A stretch of DNA of 64,000 nucleotides from Thermoanaerobacterium sp. CMT5567-10 (GTDB taxonomy: Bacteria; Bacillota; Thermoanaerobacteria; Thermoanaerobacterales; Thermoanaerobacteraceae): the NCBI RefSeq assembly GCF_030534315.2, contig NZ_CP130558.2:2160501-2224500 (forward strand), in the 5' to 3' direction. Shown in pieces: positions 53,653 to 62,069 of the stretch. The notes under the pieces are model-generated. The model ran no database searches. It was not told the origin of the DNA and saw only the letters and a list, made by a program, of their open reading frames with translations. The position numbers were made by a program, and so were the translations under genes. Position 1 is the first letter of the stretch. Each line of letters begins with the position of its first letter.

Positions 53653-54857
53653 AAGAATGCTTATTTTCCTTCGACGAATTAATAAAATTTCAACCAGAGA
53701 CAAAACTTGAAATGGTTTTTTCACAACTTGATTTCTCAAATGTTGTGCTTTCACTATCAAGATCTGAATATAAAAGAGGACCTAAAGGATATGATCCACT
53801 GCCTTTGCTTTATGCCTTAGTTGCTATGCAACTTGAGAAAATTCCCAATATAGCAAAGCTTGTAGATAGATTAAAATCAGACCCTGTATTTAGATATAAC
53901 TGTGGCTTTAGTGTATTTGGTCCTACTCCATCTGCATCAACCTTTAGCAGATTTTTAAACCTAATATCAAAGTCGGAAGCTCTTGAGGAAGACTTTAAGC
54001 AATTAATACTTAAAGCTAAAGACCTCAACATAATTGATAGCACTAATATAGCTATTGATTCAACTAAATTGAACGCTTTTGAAAAACCAAAACCTAAATC
54101 CAAACTAAAGGATGATGGTAAATCTCCTAACTGGGGAAAGAAAAAAGATACTGATGGCAATGATATAAAATGGTTTGGATGGAAGCTACATATAATAGCC
54201 GACTGCAAAAGTGAACTTCCACTTGCCATAGAAATTACTCCTGCAAGCGTAAATGATAGTATTTTAGCAATACCCTTATTAAAGAAGCTAAAAGAGTTCT
54301 ACGGCAATACATTTGATGTAAAACACTGTATTATGGATTCAGGCTATGATATAAAAGAAAATTACGATTATATTATGAACGAATTTCATGCACAACCAAT
54401 CATAGCCTACAACAAAAGAGGAAGTTTTGCTCCACCAGAAGGATTAAATGAAAGGCTTCACCCAATTTGTTCTATGGGATATGAACTTGTATATTGGGGT
54501 AAGGACGGTGATTATTTAAAATTCAGATGTCCACATGTATTAGGAAAGATAGATTGTCCTCATGGTTCTTCTTGGTGCAGCAATTCAAACTATGGGTATT
54601 GCCTTAAAATCAATTACAAGAAAAATAACAGATATTTTAGCTTTCCAATAAGGAGTTCTGATGAGTGGCAAGAGATATATAACCTTAGAACTTCTATTGA
54701 AAGATGTAACAGCCGATTAAAAGACTATTTAAATACTGACAATCTGCGCTCAGCGGGTATTAAGAAAGCTAAAACCTTTGCTTTATTAAACTGTATTACA
54801 CTTGTTGCAGGTACTATTGCTGTTAATGTTACTAAATCATTGCCAAAAGTAGCTTAA
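53640..54857 (+). CDS. Transposase, DDE type
   Basis: A 405-residue transposase. The N-terminal DUF772-like region has YKRGPKGYDPLPLLYALVAM and FRYNCGFSVFGPTPSASTFS. The catalytic DDE domain has NIAIDSTKLNAF, IMDSGYDIKENYDYI and the late glutamate in LRTSIERCNSRLKDYL. A Cys-rich stretch (DCPHGSSWCSNSNYGYC) lies before the end. The frame is intact, so the element may be active. ATG at 53640 follows AGAGGTGA; GTG at 53628 lies in that site. Confidence 0.9.
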   Translation: MYIRQECLFSFDELIKFQPETKLEMVFSQLDFSNVVLSLSRSEYKRGPKGYDPLPLLYALVAMQLEKIPNIAKLVDRLKSDPVFRYNCGFSVFGPTPSASTFSRFLNLISKSEALEEDFKQLILKAKDLNIIDSTNIAIDSTKLNAFEKPKPKSKLKDDGKSPNWGKKKDTDGNDIKWFGWKLHIIADCKSELPLAIEITPASVNDSILAIPLLKKLKEFYGNTFDVKHCIMDSGYDIKENYDYIMNEFHAQPIIAYNKRGSFAPPEGLNERLHPICSMGYELVYWGKDGDYLKFRCPHVLGKIDCPHGSSWCSNSNYGYCLKINYKKNNRYFSFPIRSSDEWQEIYNLRTSIERCNSRLKDYLNTDNLRSAGIKKAKTFALLNCITLVAGTIAVNVTKSLPKVA

Positions 54858-55076
54858 TTAACTACCTGTGTTTAACCAGCTGTATAACCATGGGATGAAA
54901 ATTATTTTATAAACTATTTTTGTTAAATTTTCAAAGTTCATAAGTTATCCACAGGCATTAATATGCTTAGCTTTGCTATTGCCTTTTTTGGTTCAAAAAT
55001 TAAAAGCTTAATTGTGCAATTTCCTCACATAAAAAAAAGGGAAATTTTATATTGAAATTTTTGATATTATGAACGG
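54858..55076 (+). other. Right flank of the insertion sequence
   Basis: Two hundred bases without a gene. It should contain the right end of the IS and the original leader of the ATPase gene. The motif TAAAAAAAAGGGAAATTTT near 55030 loosely resembles the left junction AGATAAAAAAAGGAAGTTC, but I would not call it a duplication. Confidence 0.4.
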
Positions 55077-55730
55077 ATGATTAAAGTCATGGATAAAGCT
55101 ATTATAATAACCAATTTAACAAAGATTATCAAAGGCAAGTGTATTTTAAAAAACATAAACTTATCCGTAGAAAAAGGTAAAATATGTGGCATAGTAGGTC
55201 GTAATGGTTCTGGAAAGAGTATGCTTTTCAAAATAATTTCCGGATTAGTTTATCCTTCAGAGGGTAGAGTAGAAGTCTTTGGTGATGTTATAGGAAAAGA
55301 TGTGAGTTTTCCTAAAGATTTTGGGGCAATTATTGAACATCCGGGTTTTTTGCCGCAGTACAGTGGATATAAAAATCTTAAATTATTAGCCTCTATAAAA
55401 AATATTATTAATGATGATGAGATTAAAAATGCAATGACAATAGTTGGATTGGATTATAATGATAAAAAACCGATTAAAAAATATTCGTTAGGTATGAAAC
55501 AAAGGCTAGGAATAGCGCAAGCTATAATGGAAAAACCTAAATTATTGATATTAGATGAGCCGATGAATGGATTAGATAAACAAGGAGTTGAATCAGTAAG
55601 GGAACTACTAAAATCATTAAATGCAGAGAATAATGTGACAATTCTCATGGCTAGTCATAATTCAGAAGATATAAACTTATTATGTGATGAAGTTTATGAA
55701 ATAGATAATGGTATCTTGAGTAAGCTATAA
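55077..55730 (+). CDS. ABC unit B, ATPase subunit
   Basis: A 217-residue ATPase: Walker A GRNGSGKSML, FGAIIEHPGFLPQYSGYKN, signature YSLGMKQRLGIAQAI, Walker B LLILDEPMNGLD and H-loop ASHNSED. The SLGMKQR signature and the short length place it near the BcrA/drug-export group. The ribosome site is weak (GAACGG), perhaps because the IS replaced the native leader; ATG at 55089 is an alternative start. It should pair with the three membrane proteins encoded before the IS. Confidence 0.88.
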   Translation: MIKVMDKAIIITNLTKIIKGKCILKNINLSVEKGKICGIVGRNGSGKSMLFKIISGLVYPSEGRVEVFGDVIGKDVSFPKDFGAIIEHPGFLPQYSGYKNLKLLASIKNIINDDEIKNAMTIVGLDYNDKKPIKKYSLGMKQRLGIAQAIMEKPKLLILDEPMNGLDKQGVESVRELLKSLNAENNVTILMASHNSEDINLLCDEVYEIDNGILSKL

Positions 55731-55734
55731 AATT

Positions 55735-55778
55735 GATACTTTTGGACAATTGACAAGTTTTAATAAGTACTTTAACAT
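55735..55778 (+). promoter_or_regulatory. Regulated promoter of ABC unit C
   Basis: Box GATACTTTTGGACA (55735-55748), a consensus TTGACA (55750-55755), 17 bp, TAACAT (55773-55778). Unlike the others the -35 is perfect, and the ATTACCGGTAAT palindrome is missing. Confidence 0.7.
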
Positions 55779-55876
55779 AAAAAATAAAGGTAGTCATCAG
55801 CAGATTGTGATTGTTTGTAATTTTATTATACTTAAGTTTTTAGATAATTAATAATTGCCAATTAGGATGTGATATT

Positions 55877-56698
55877 TTGAGAAATATGATTTTATTTGAG
55901 CTGAAAAATTGTATTAATAGAAAAGAATTTAAAATTGTTTTTATGGCATTGTTTTTAATATCTATAAGTGCATTTTTGTTGACATGTTATATTTTTTACG
56001 GCCATGCATTAAGTTTTGTTAGATCTGCATATGAATCAGGCATTATCAGAGGCAATTATTCCAGTTTGTTGTTAAATGTTGAAATCATATTGCTGCCGGT
56101 ATTCGCTACAATAATATATTCTGATTCATTTTATACAAATGCCAGAATTGGTACCTATAAAAACATCTTAACAAGAACGGATAAAAAAATTTATATATTA
56201 TCGCAATGTATAGTAATATTTTTGGTGACTTTTTTTACATTTTTTATACCATTGCTAATAAATCAGTTGCTGACTTTTATTGCTTTTCCACTAGTCGGAT
56301 TTGATAACAATTCAGCATTACCTCCATTTGATTTAGGTTATCAAAAGGAGTATTTATTTGATTTTGTGAGAATCCAATGGCCACTATTATATGATTTTAT
56401 ATATATGGCTTTAGATAGTCTATTTGCGTCATTATTTGCACTATTTGGCTATTCTCTATTTTTTGTATTTAATAAAAGCAGAGTTTTTGTCATAGCAGGA
56501 ATGTTTATAGTGCTTCAAATTTTAAATTTTGTACTTTCGGTTGCAGGTTATTACGAATATTCCATAGAGCAGTATTTATACAGTTTATCGAAAGGCTCAT
56601 ATATAGCGTTAGTATTATGGATAGTATTATTGCTATCAGTAAGTCTTTCGATAATTATTTTAAAGGGATTTAAGTATGAAATAGATATAGTTAAATAG
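55877..56698 (+). CDS. ABC unit C, membrane subunit 1
   Basis: A 273-residue ABC-2-like membrane protein with about six helices (FKIVFMALFLISISAFLLTCYIF split at the start; IILLPVFATIIYSDSF; LFASLFALFGYSLFFVF). Starts with TTG after AGGATGTGA. Conserved early motif IIYSDSFYTNARIGTYKNIL resembles ABC-2 permeases in which the second helix leads to a charged loop. Substrate unknown. Confidence 0.7.
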   Translation: MRNMILFELKNCINRKEFKIVFMALFLISISAFLLTCYIFYGHALSFVRSAYESGIIRGNYSSLLLNVEIILLPVFATIIYSDSFYTNARIGTYKNILTRTDKKIYILSQCIVIFLVTFFTFFIPLLINQLLTFIAFPLVGFDNNSALPPFDLGYQKEYLFDFVRIQWPLLYDFIYMALDSLFASLFALFGYSLFFVFNKSRVFVIAGMFIVLQILNFVLSVAGYYEYSIEQYLYSLSKGSYIALVLWIVLLLSVSLSIIILKGFKYEIDIVK

Positions 56699-56715
56699 CG
56701 ATGGGAGCAGGTATA

Positions 56716-57489
56716 ATGAAAATAATACACAGTTTGATGATAAAGATGTTGTTAAGAAGCAAGAGATTGTATTTGATAATATCTATACTGATAGTTTTAG
56801 GCATATACAATGCCTTAAAGTACAGCGGAGATTTTATGAACCAAGTAAATAAAGTGCAACATAAAGACTTTTTATATTATATGTACAATGACTTTTTTAA
56901 GGTAAACATTGTGCTTTTAGTTATTATTCCGCTGTTTTTATCAATTTTAGAATTTAATATTGATATTTTTGATAGGTATAAAATAATACTCAAGTACAAT
57001 GACATAAAAAGATGGTGGAGAGATAAAAATTTTGGAATGTTTTTGTATTCATTTATATATGTAACAATAATTAATTTAGTGATGATTGCAAATGTAATTT
57101 TTAGCGGCAACGGTGAAAAATTAGATTCAAACTTTTTTATATTTTTATTTACAGGTTTTTTGTTGCAATTACTTGGCTTTTTAATTTTTTCACTGCTTTA
57201 TGAAATATTTACACTAATCATGAAAAAAACGTGGATTGGATATGTTTTAACGTATGGCATTATATTGCTAGTATATGTAATCCAGCAGTTTTCATTTCAG
57301 CAGATTTTTCCTTTGAAGATAAGATCAGTAGAATATTATATGTTTCTTGTATACAAATTCAATACAAATAGATTCGTATTCGATTATATGGATTTGATTT
57401 ATGTATTATGGTTTTTGCTAATCTACGTAATTCTATATATTTATGGATATTGTGTATGTAAGCATATGGATATATATTGGAGTGAATAA
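56716..57489 (+). CDS. ABC unit C, membrane subunit 2
   Basis: A 257-residue membrane protein with about six helices (RLYLIISILIVLGIYNAL; NIVLLVIIPLFLSILEF; TGFLLQLLGFLIFSLLYEIF). ATG at 56716 follows GGAGCAGG; ATG at 56701 is less likely. Corresponds in position and size to the genes at 51877 and 61267. Confidence 0.62.
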   Translation: MKIIHSLMIKMLLRSKRLYLIISILIVLGIYNALKYSGDFMNQVNKVQHKDFLYYMYNDFFKVNIVLLVIIPLFLSILEFNIDIFDRYKIILKYNDIKRWWRDKNFGMFLYSFIYVTIINLVMIANVIFSGNGEKLDSNFFIFLFTGFLLQLLGFLIFSLLYEIFTLIMKKTWIGYVLTYGIILLVYVIQQFSFQQIFPLKIRSVEYYMFLVYKFNTNRFVFDYMDLIYVLWFLLIYVILYIYGYCVCKHMDIYWSE

Positions 57490-57490
57490 T

Positions 57491-58291
57491 GTGAGGAAAT
57501 TATTAGAAAACGAAATAAATAAAAAAATAATAATATACGGTTCAATAACTGCGCTTTTGCTTGGTTTATACAATGTTTATTTAACAAATTTATATGGGAT
57601 TAATTCGTTGGAAGGCTTATTTTTTGCAGTATACGGTTTTGTAGATATTAGGACCATTAAATATGTAACGCCATTTTTAAAATGGGTTTTACCTCAAATG
57701 GTATTGATGTGGATTTTAAAGGAATTTGTTGCTGGTGAATTAGACAAGAATGGTGTTTATATTTTTACTCGTACTAATAGAAGAGGCAAATGGGTTATTG
57801 GTAAGACTTACGATTTATTTAAATTTGTCATTTTATTTTACTTTATAGTGTTTTTAATAACGTACATAATTGGTACTGTTGTTGGATATAAAATGTTATA
57901 TATTTACAAAGGAATTGAGTTAATACTGACTATGTTTATATTAACGGTACTGTTAAATTATGAATATATATTGATAATAAATATTTTATCGTTAAAAATG
58001 GATGTAATATACAGCTTTCTGATAGCTTTATTTGTAGATATATTTTCACTATTGCTGTCTTCATTCATTTATGAATATTTCAAAATGAAAATTTATTTGA
58101 TAAAGTTACTTCCAGTTAGCCATGGAATTTTGGCATGGCACAGTATGAATAGCATGTATAATAATTTGTACATGTTTGAATTTAGCATAAAGAATTTTTC
58201 AATAATTGATTCAATTTCATATTTAATTTTATCATGTTTTATTATTGTGATTTATGGAATATATGCGTTTCAACATAAAGATATAATATGA
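57491..58291 (+). CDS. ABC unit C, membrane subunit 3
   Basis: A 266-residue membrane protein with about six helices. It shares VLPQMVLMWILKEFVAGELD, then NGVYIFTRTNRRGKWVIGK, with the LLPQIFLSYVLTYLIDLEL and IYLLPRISSLKIWWFSKIG blocks of the 52712 protein, and a LPVSHGILAWHSM block with the WFPSNHGIFMRHN block there. These blocks mark an orthologous third-subunit family. GTG at 57491 is set by GGAG; it begins one base after the previous stop. Confidence 0.68.
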   Translation: MRKLLENEINKKIIIYGSITALLLGLYNVYLTNLYGINSLEGLFFAVYGFVDIRTIKYVTPFLKWVLPQMVLMWILKEFVAGELDKNGVYIFTRTNRRGKWVIGKTYDLFKFVILFYFIVFLITYIIGTVVGYKMLYIYKGIELILTMFILTVLLNYEYILIINILSLKMDVIYSFLIALFVDIFSLLLSSFIYEYFKMKIYLIKLLPVSHGILAWHSMNSMYNNLYMFEFSIKNFSIIDSISYLILSCFIIVIYGIYAFQHKDII

Positions 58292-58305
58292 GGAGGCAAT
58301 GTAGA

Positions 58306-58941
58306 ATGGGATATTTAGAAGTAACAAACCTTAGCAAAAATATAGGACAAAATGAGATATTAAAAAGTATTAATCTAAATCTTGAAAAGGGTACGATATA
58401 TGGCTTTTTTGGCAGAAATGGGTCTGGAAAGACAATGCTTTTTAGAGCGTTATGTGGCTTGATCAAGCCGACGTCTGGTACGATAACAATAAATAATAAA
58501 GTTCTGCATAGAGATATGTCTTTTCCAGAGAGTATAGGCGTAATAATTGAATCACCGGGGTTTTGGGATCATTATACAGGTTTCGAGAATTTAAAAGTTC
58601 TATCATCAATAAAAAACATAATAGGTGATGAAGATATTAGAAAATCTATAAAAAGAGTTGGTCTAGATCCAGATGACAGAAGAATATATAAAAAATATTC
58701 TTTAGGAATGAAACAACGCCTTGCAATTGCTCAAGCTATTATGGAACGACCTGATATCATAATTCTAGATGAACCTACAAATTCACTTGATGAAAATGGC
58801 GTCCAGCTTGTAAGGGAAATATTGATAGAAGAGAAGAAGAGGGGTGCGCTTATACTTATTGCAAGCCACAACAAAGACGACATAGATATATTATCAGATG
58901 TTAAATACAAAGTTGACGATGGTTCGGTAATACAATCATAA
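58306..58941 (+). CDS. ABC unit C, ATPase subunit
   Basis: A 211-residue ATPase close to those at 55077 and 62880: Walker A GRNGSGKTMLF, GVIIESPGFWDHYTGFEN, signature YSLGMKQRLAIAQAI, Walker B IIILDEPTNSLD, H-loop ASHNKDD. ATG at 58306 follows GAGGAGG; the frame extends back to 58288 but that start would overlap the ribosome site. Confidence 0.9.
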   Translation: MGYLEVTNLSKNIGQNEILKSINLNLEKGTIYGFFGRNGSGKTMLFRALCGLIKPTSGTITINNKVLHRDMSFPESIGVIIESPGFWDHYTGFENLKVLSSIKNIIGDEDIRKSIKRVGLDPDDRRIYKKYSLGMKQRLAIAQAIMERPDIIILDEPTNSLDENGVQLVREILIEEKKRGALILIASHNKDDIDILSDVKYKVDDGSVIQS

Positions 58942-58956
58942 AAAGAGGTGTGTTGA

Positions 58957-59661
58957 ATGAAGAAATTAGATAAGGTTTTGATCTCGATTGTTGTATCTTT
59001 GGTTGTAATCAGTGTTGTGGTAGGAATTTTTACGAGGTTTTCATACAAAGACAATGTTTCTTTCTCTAGAATTTCAAATAATATAGATGATTATAAAATA
59101 GTTGTGGGAGATGTTGATTCAGATAGGGTATTTTATAAAAATTTTTATGTCGAAAACATAAAAAGCCTATCAGATCTTGAACTTAAATCTGATTATATTT
59201 TAAAAGTGAGAGTAGAAGATGATAGGAAGACATTAAATAATACATTGTATACAAAAGTAAATGTTGTTAAGATATACAAAGGAAATGATTTAAAAGGCAA
59301 AAATTATGTATATATTTATGAACCTTGTTTTTTTGATGTGTATAACAAAACATTTTATTCTCAATGGGGTTACAATTTTATGCACAGCAACGATGAATAT
59401 ATCGTTTTTTTAAGGAAGATAAAGGCTCCACAGGGATATCATTATAAAAACAATGAAGGCATTAGTTTTTTGTTTACTTCGGTGCCTTATGGCAAATACA
59501 AGTTAAAAGATACAGGAGAAGTTGTCACAGTAGATGAGAAAAAAATAGATCAAGGATTAAAATATGGTGATGTTAAAGATTTGGATATAATAACGTCAGA
59601 TAGCGATGTTGCAAATAGGTATGAAAGCATAAAAAACGAAGTATTAAGAAAATATAAATAG
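58957..59661 (+). CDS. Membrane-anchored extracytoplasmic protein of unit C
   Basis: A 234-residue protein with an N-terminal anchor (VLISIVVSLVVISVVVGIF) and a polar outer domain rich in Tyr, Lys and Asp (YILKVRVEDDRKTLNNTLYT; YVYIYEPCFFDVYNKTFYSQ). No family recognised. It follows the unit C ATPase by 15 bases. A surface-anchored protein in a peptide transport operon could be a receptor or an immunity factor; nothing in the sequence decides this. Confidence 0.6.
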   Translation: MKKLDKVLISIVVSLVVISVVVGIFTRFSYKDNVSFSRISNNIDDYKIVVGDVDSDRVFYKNFYVENIKSLSDLELKSDYILKVRVEDDRKTLNNTLYTKVNVVKIYKGNDLKGKNYVYIYEPCFFDVYNKTFYSQWGYNFMHSNDEYIVFLRKIKAPQGYHYKNNEGISFLFTSVPYGKYKLKDTGEVVTVDEKKIDQGLKYGDVKDLDIITSDSDVANRYESIKNEVLRKYK

Positions 59662-59734
59662 ATCTGCATATTCAAGGCTAATTTTCAAAAATCTTTTTCA
59701 TGAGAGCAAATTCTTTGTAAGTTATTTTACAAAA

Positions 59735-59759
59735 CAAAAAATCGGGAGTGGTAAATATG
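59735..59759 (+). repeat. 25-bp direct repeat, copy 1 (with ribosome site)
   Basis: The 25 bases containing ATCGGGAGTGGTAAATATG occur here and at 60428-60452, where they form the ribosome site and start codon of the unit D first subunit. Here the ATG opens an 11-codon frame only. The pair flanks the promoter plus secreted-protein cassette. Confidence 0.95.
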
Positions 59760-59772
59760 CAATCATATAACA

Positions 59773-59870
59773 ATAACTATCCAAAAGTATAAAATTTGTT
59801 CTTGATTTGTACTTTAGTACAAAAATAGGTTCAAATTTGAATAAAATTGATACTTTTGGACAGTAGACAT
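59773..59870 (+). repeat. 98-bp regulatory repeat, copy 2
   Basis: Second copy of 47417-47514 with the same boxes and palindrome; the few differences are mostly in the A/T-rich linkers. Confidence 0.93.
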
Positions 59871-59916
59871 GTTTGCATAAGAGAGTTAATATAAAAATAA
59901 GGTAATTACCGGTAAA
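59777..59916 (+). promoter_or_regulatory. Regulated promoter of ABC unit D
   Basis: Upstream box CTATCCAAAAGTA (59777-59789), TTGTACTTTAGTACAA, proximal box GATACTTTTGGACAG (59849-59863), TAGACA (59864-59869), 17 bp, TAATAT (59887-59892), and ATTACCGGTAA (from about 59905). Same order and spacing as before the 45-residue peptide. Confidence 0.73.
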
Positions 59917-59973
59917 TTATCAAAAATGATAAAATCGTACGATTTAATCAAAAGAGAAAGGGGTAATAAAATT

Positions 59974-60366
59974 ATGAAAAAAACTATATTGCTAGTTTTT
60001 ACTGCATTGTTAGTGGTAACAGCATCTTTTGCATATGCATATAATTATAAATTTCATTTTGACATGAATACAGGATATTTCGGAATACCAGCTTATACGG
60101 AGTATGCTTATAAGGTAACAACGAATGAAAGTGCAGTGATAAAAGTTGACTATATACAATCGGCTGTAAGAACAGGGTTTGTTGTTGTTAATTCAAATGG
60201 CGAAGAAAGAACTGATCATTATATAACTAATTCACCTGGAAGTTACTTATTTAAAAATTACGGAATGCAACAAAATTATAAATATCGTGTTAAAGCATGG
60301 ACAATAAATGGCTCGGACTTTGTTAGATATAATTTAACGGGTTATTGGAATCCTGACGAATACTAA
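59974..60366 (+). CDS. Secreted protein of unit D, 130 residues
   Basis: A signal peptide (KKTILLVFTALLVVTASFAYA) precedes a mature domain of about 108 residues, rich in Tyr, Asn and Thr (YNYKFHFDMNTGYFGIPAYT; NSPGSYLFKNYGMQQNYKYR; FVRYNLTGYWNPDEY), probably all beta. No Cys. ATG at 59974 follows AGAAAGGGG; a frame from 59926 is longer but has no ribosome site. I do not recognise the family with confidence; size and place resemble small secreted bacteriocin-like proteins. It is the first gene after the regulated promoter. Confidence 0.65.
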   Translation: MKKTILLVFTALLVVTASFAYAYNYKFHFDMNTGYFGIPAYTEYAYKVTTNESAVIKVDYIQSAVRTGFVVVNSNGEERTDHYITNSPGSYLFKNYGMQQNYKYRVKAWTINGSDFVRYNLTGYWNPDEY

Positions 60367-60373
60367 TATTTTT

Positions 60374-60414
60374 AGTAATGGCAATTGGAATATCTTATTC
60401 CTTTTGTCATTACT
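60374..60414 (+). terminator. Hairpin after the secreted-protein gene
   Basis: AGTAATGGCAATTGGAATA (60374-60392) pairs with TATTCCTTTTGTCATTACT (60396-60414) apart from two mismatched bases, followed by GTATTTT. Partial terminator that would make the secreted protein more abundant than the transporter. Confidence 0.6.
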
Positions 60415-60449
60415 GTATTTTAATATGCAAAAAATCGGGAGTGGTAAAT

Positions 60450-61274
60450 ATGTTGAGAGAAGAATTTAAAAGAGCCTTATTTGATAAAAAATTATTATTC
60501 GTAGTATTAGTTTCGCTTTTATTATTATTTTTATCTGCATATCAGTCTATATTAAAACCGGCTGCATTTGCCAATATAAATTCACCAGATATATCAGATA
60601 AAAAGTTGTATTATGAAAATGTAATAAGACCTGGACAGAATGCGTATTTAATTTGGAGTCAGAGTTATTATCTTATTAAAACTTTTTTTGTGTTTATGAT
60701 AATTCTACCTTTTACTTATTCATATATATACGAGAGGAATAAAAAATTTAATTATTTCAGTATATCCAGAATAGGTTTAAAAAAATATCATCAGATCAAA
60801 TTTATTGTGAATGGTATCATGGGTGGAATCGCATTGGTTTTGCCCGAATTAATTTATTATATAATTTTGTTATTATTTGCAAGAAATGAGATTTTGCCAA
60901 TATCAATATTGCGTTCAAGAGGCGCACCAGATGGACTATATAGTAGTATATTTTTTAAAGATCCAAATAAATACATATTTATTGTATTTATAATGCATTT
61001 TATTTTAGGATTTTCTTTTGCGGGGTTTTCTGCTGGTATTACAAGTTTTTTTAATAAAAAATACATTATTTACACATTGCCATATATATTTTTTATAATT
61101 TATGAAATAGCCATATTTAATATTAATCAAAATTATTCAATGACAAATGCCTACAATTTTTTTTACAATAAAAGCTATGACATATTGCATTTTATAATTC
61201 TTAATTTAGGACTATTGGCAATAGGAATAATAACATACTATATAAACTATAAAGTGGTGCTAAAGAATGGATAA
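60450..61274 (+). CDS. ABC unit D, membrane subunit 1
   Basis: A 274-residue ABC-2-like membrane protein with about six helices (LLFVVLVSLLLLFLSAYQS; FFVFMIILPFTYSYIYERN; GGIALVLPELIYYIILLLF). It shares with 51117 the TYSYIYERN/YSYSYCIDK block, the GGIALVLP/GGVVLALP block and a late GFSFAGFSAGITSFFNKKY/GMIYATIGLAISAFTNNKY block, clear evidence of common descent. ATG at 60450 follows GGGAGTGG within the 25-bp repeat. Confidence 0.75.
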   Translation: MLREEFKRALFDKKLLFVVLVSLLLLFLSAYQSILKPAAFANINSPDISDKKLYYENVIRPGQNAYLIWSQSYYLIKTFFVFMIILPFTYSYIYERNKKFNYFSISRIGLKKYHQIKFIVNGIMGGIALVLPELIYYIILLLFARNEILPISILRSRGAPDGLYSSIFFKDPNKYIFIVFIMHFILGFSFAGFSAGITSFFNKKYIIYTLPYIFFIIYEIAIFNINQNYSMTNAYNFFYNKSYDILHFIILNLGLLAIGIITYYINYKVVLKNG

Positions 61275-62067
61275 ACGTATTATAAAAGGTTATGTAAACT
61301 TTACATTAAAAAGAGTTGTTAAGCAAAAAAGTATATATATTATTTTTTTATACATGATGATATTTCCGTATTTGGCTATAAAGACAAATGTATTTAGTAG
61401 AGAAGATAATTTTTGGAATGGAGTGTTTTACTTATTAGGAAGCCATTATATATATGGAATTTTCTTCTTGACAACATTTTTATTATTAATTTACAATGTA
61501 TGTAATGATAGCAATATAACACCATTTGTTCATACAAGATTAGATAATAAAATAAATTGGCTTATATCAAAATATATATTGATATTTATTACAAGCATTA
61601 TCTATTTGATTTTAATTATTTTCAGCGTTTATATTGGCGCATATCTAAATCTTGGCTATAGCCCAAATTGGAGCAGCAGCTCAATTAATGGTGATGATTT
61701 GTACACCTTGTTTGCAAAAAATTTAACACCTTTTAGTAGCATTATTATTTATTATATAAGGTTTCACCTGTCTTTAATTGTGCTGGGCATGTTGGAGATG
61801 GCTTTGGCTATAGGATTTACTTCAGTTAATTATGGTTTAAGTTTAGCTATAAGCATAATTATAGCGCTTGTAAGTACTGTAGTATTGAATCTAAGAAACA
61901 TACCTGTTATTAATTTACTGGATATTGGAAATATATATATTTTTTCGTTTAATTCAAATTATAATCTAATAGAGTTTATTGTGTCTAACAATTTTCACCT
62001 ATTAATTATGATTGTAGCCATACATATTTTGTTAAAATATAATTTAAAGGAGATTGTTTTGAAATAG
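61267..62067 (+). CDS. ABC unit D, membrane subunit 2
   Basis: A 266-residue membrane protein with about six helices (YGIFFLTTFLLLIYNVC; YILIFITSIIYLILIIFSVYIG). Overlaps the previous gene by 8 bases. It shares FLLLIYNVCNDSNITPFVHT-type and KINWLISKYILIF patterns with the RCNSKDEWFIMNFLSIFTLA region of 51877, weakly. Second subunit of the unit. Confidence 0.65.
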   Translation: MDKRIIKGYVNFTLKRVVKQKSIYIIFLYMMIFPYLAIKTNVFSREDNFWNGVFYLLGSHYIYGIFFLTTFLLLIYNVCNDSNITPFVHTRLDNKINWLISKYILIFITSIIYLILIIFSVYIGAYLNLGYSPNWSSSSINGDDLYTLFAKNLTPFSSIIIYYIRFHLSLIVLGMLEMALAIGFTSVNYGLSLAISIIIALVSTVVLNLRNIPVINLLDIGNIYIFSFNSNYNLIEFIVSNNFHLLIMIVAIHILLKYNLKEIVLK

Positions 62068-62069
62068 AA

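Larger units (their letters stand above)
53576..54857 (+). mobile_element. Insertion sequence (DDE transposase, IS1182/IS5-like), right end undefined
   Basis: The element starts near 53570 and contains one transposase gene. It separates the third membrane gene of unit B from its ATPase gene. I could not identify matching terminal inverted repeats or a target duplication with certainty, so limits are those of the leader repeat and the gene. Confidence 0.7.

Noticed and set aside
54858-55076. Right inverted repeat of the insertion sequence
   Set aside because: No convincing match to the left end could be found by eye; a pairwise self-alignment or a second copy of the IS would be needed.
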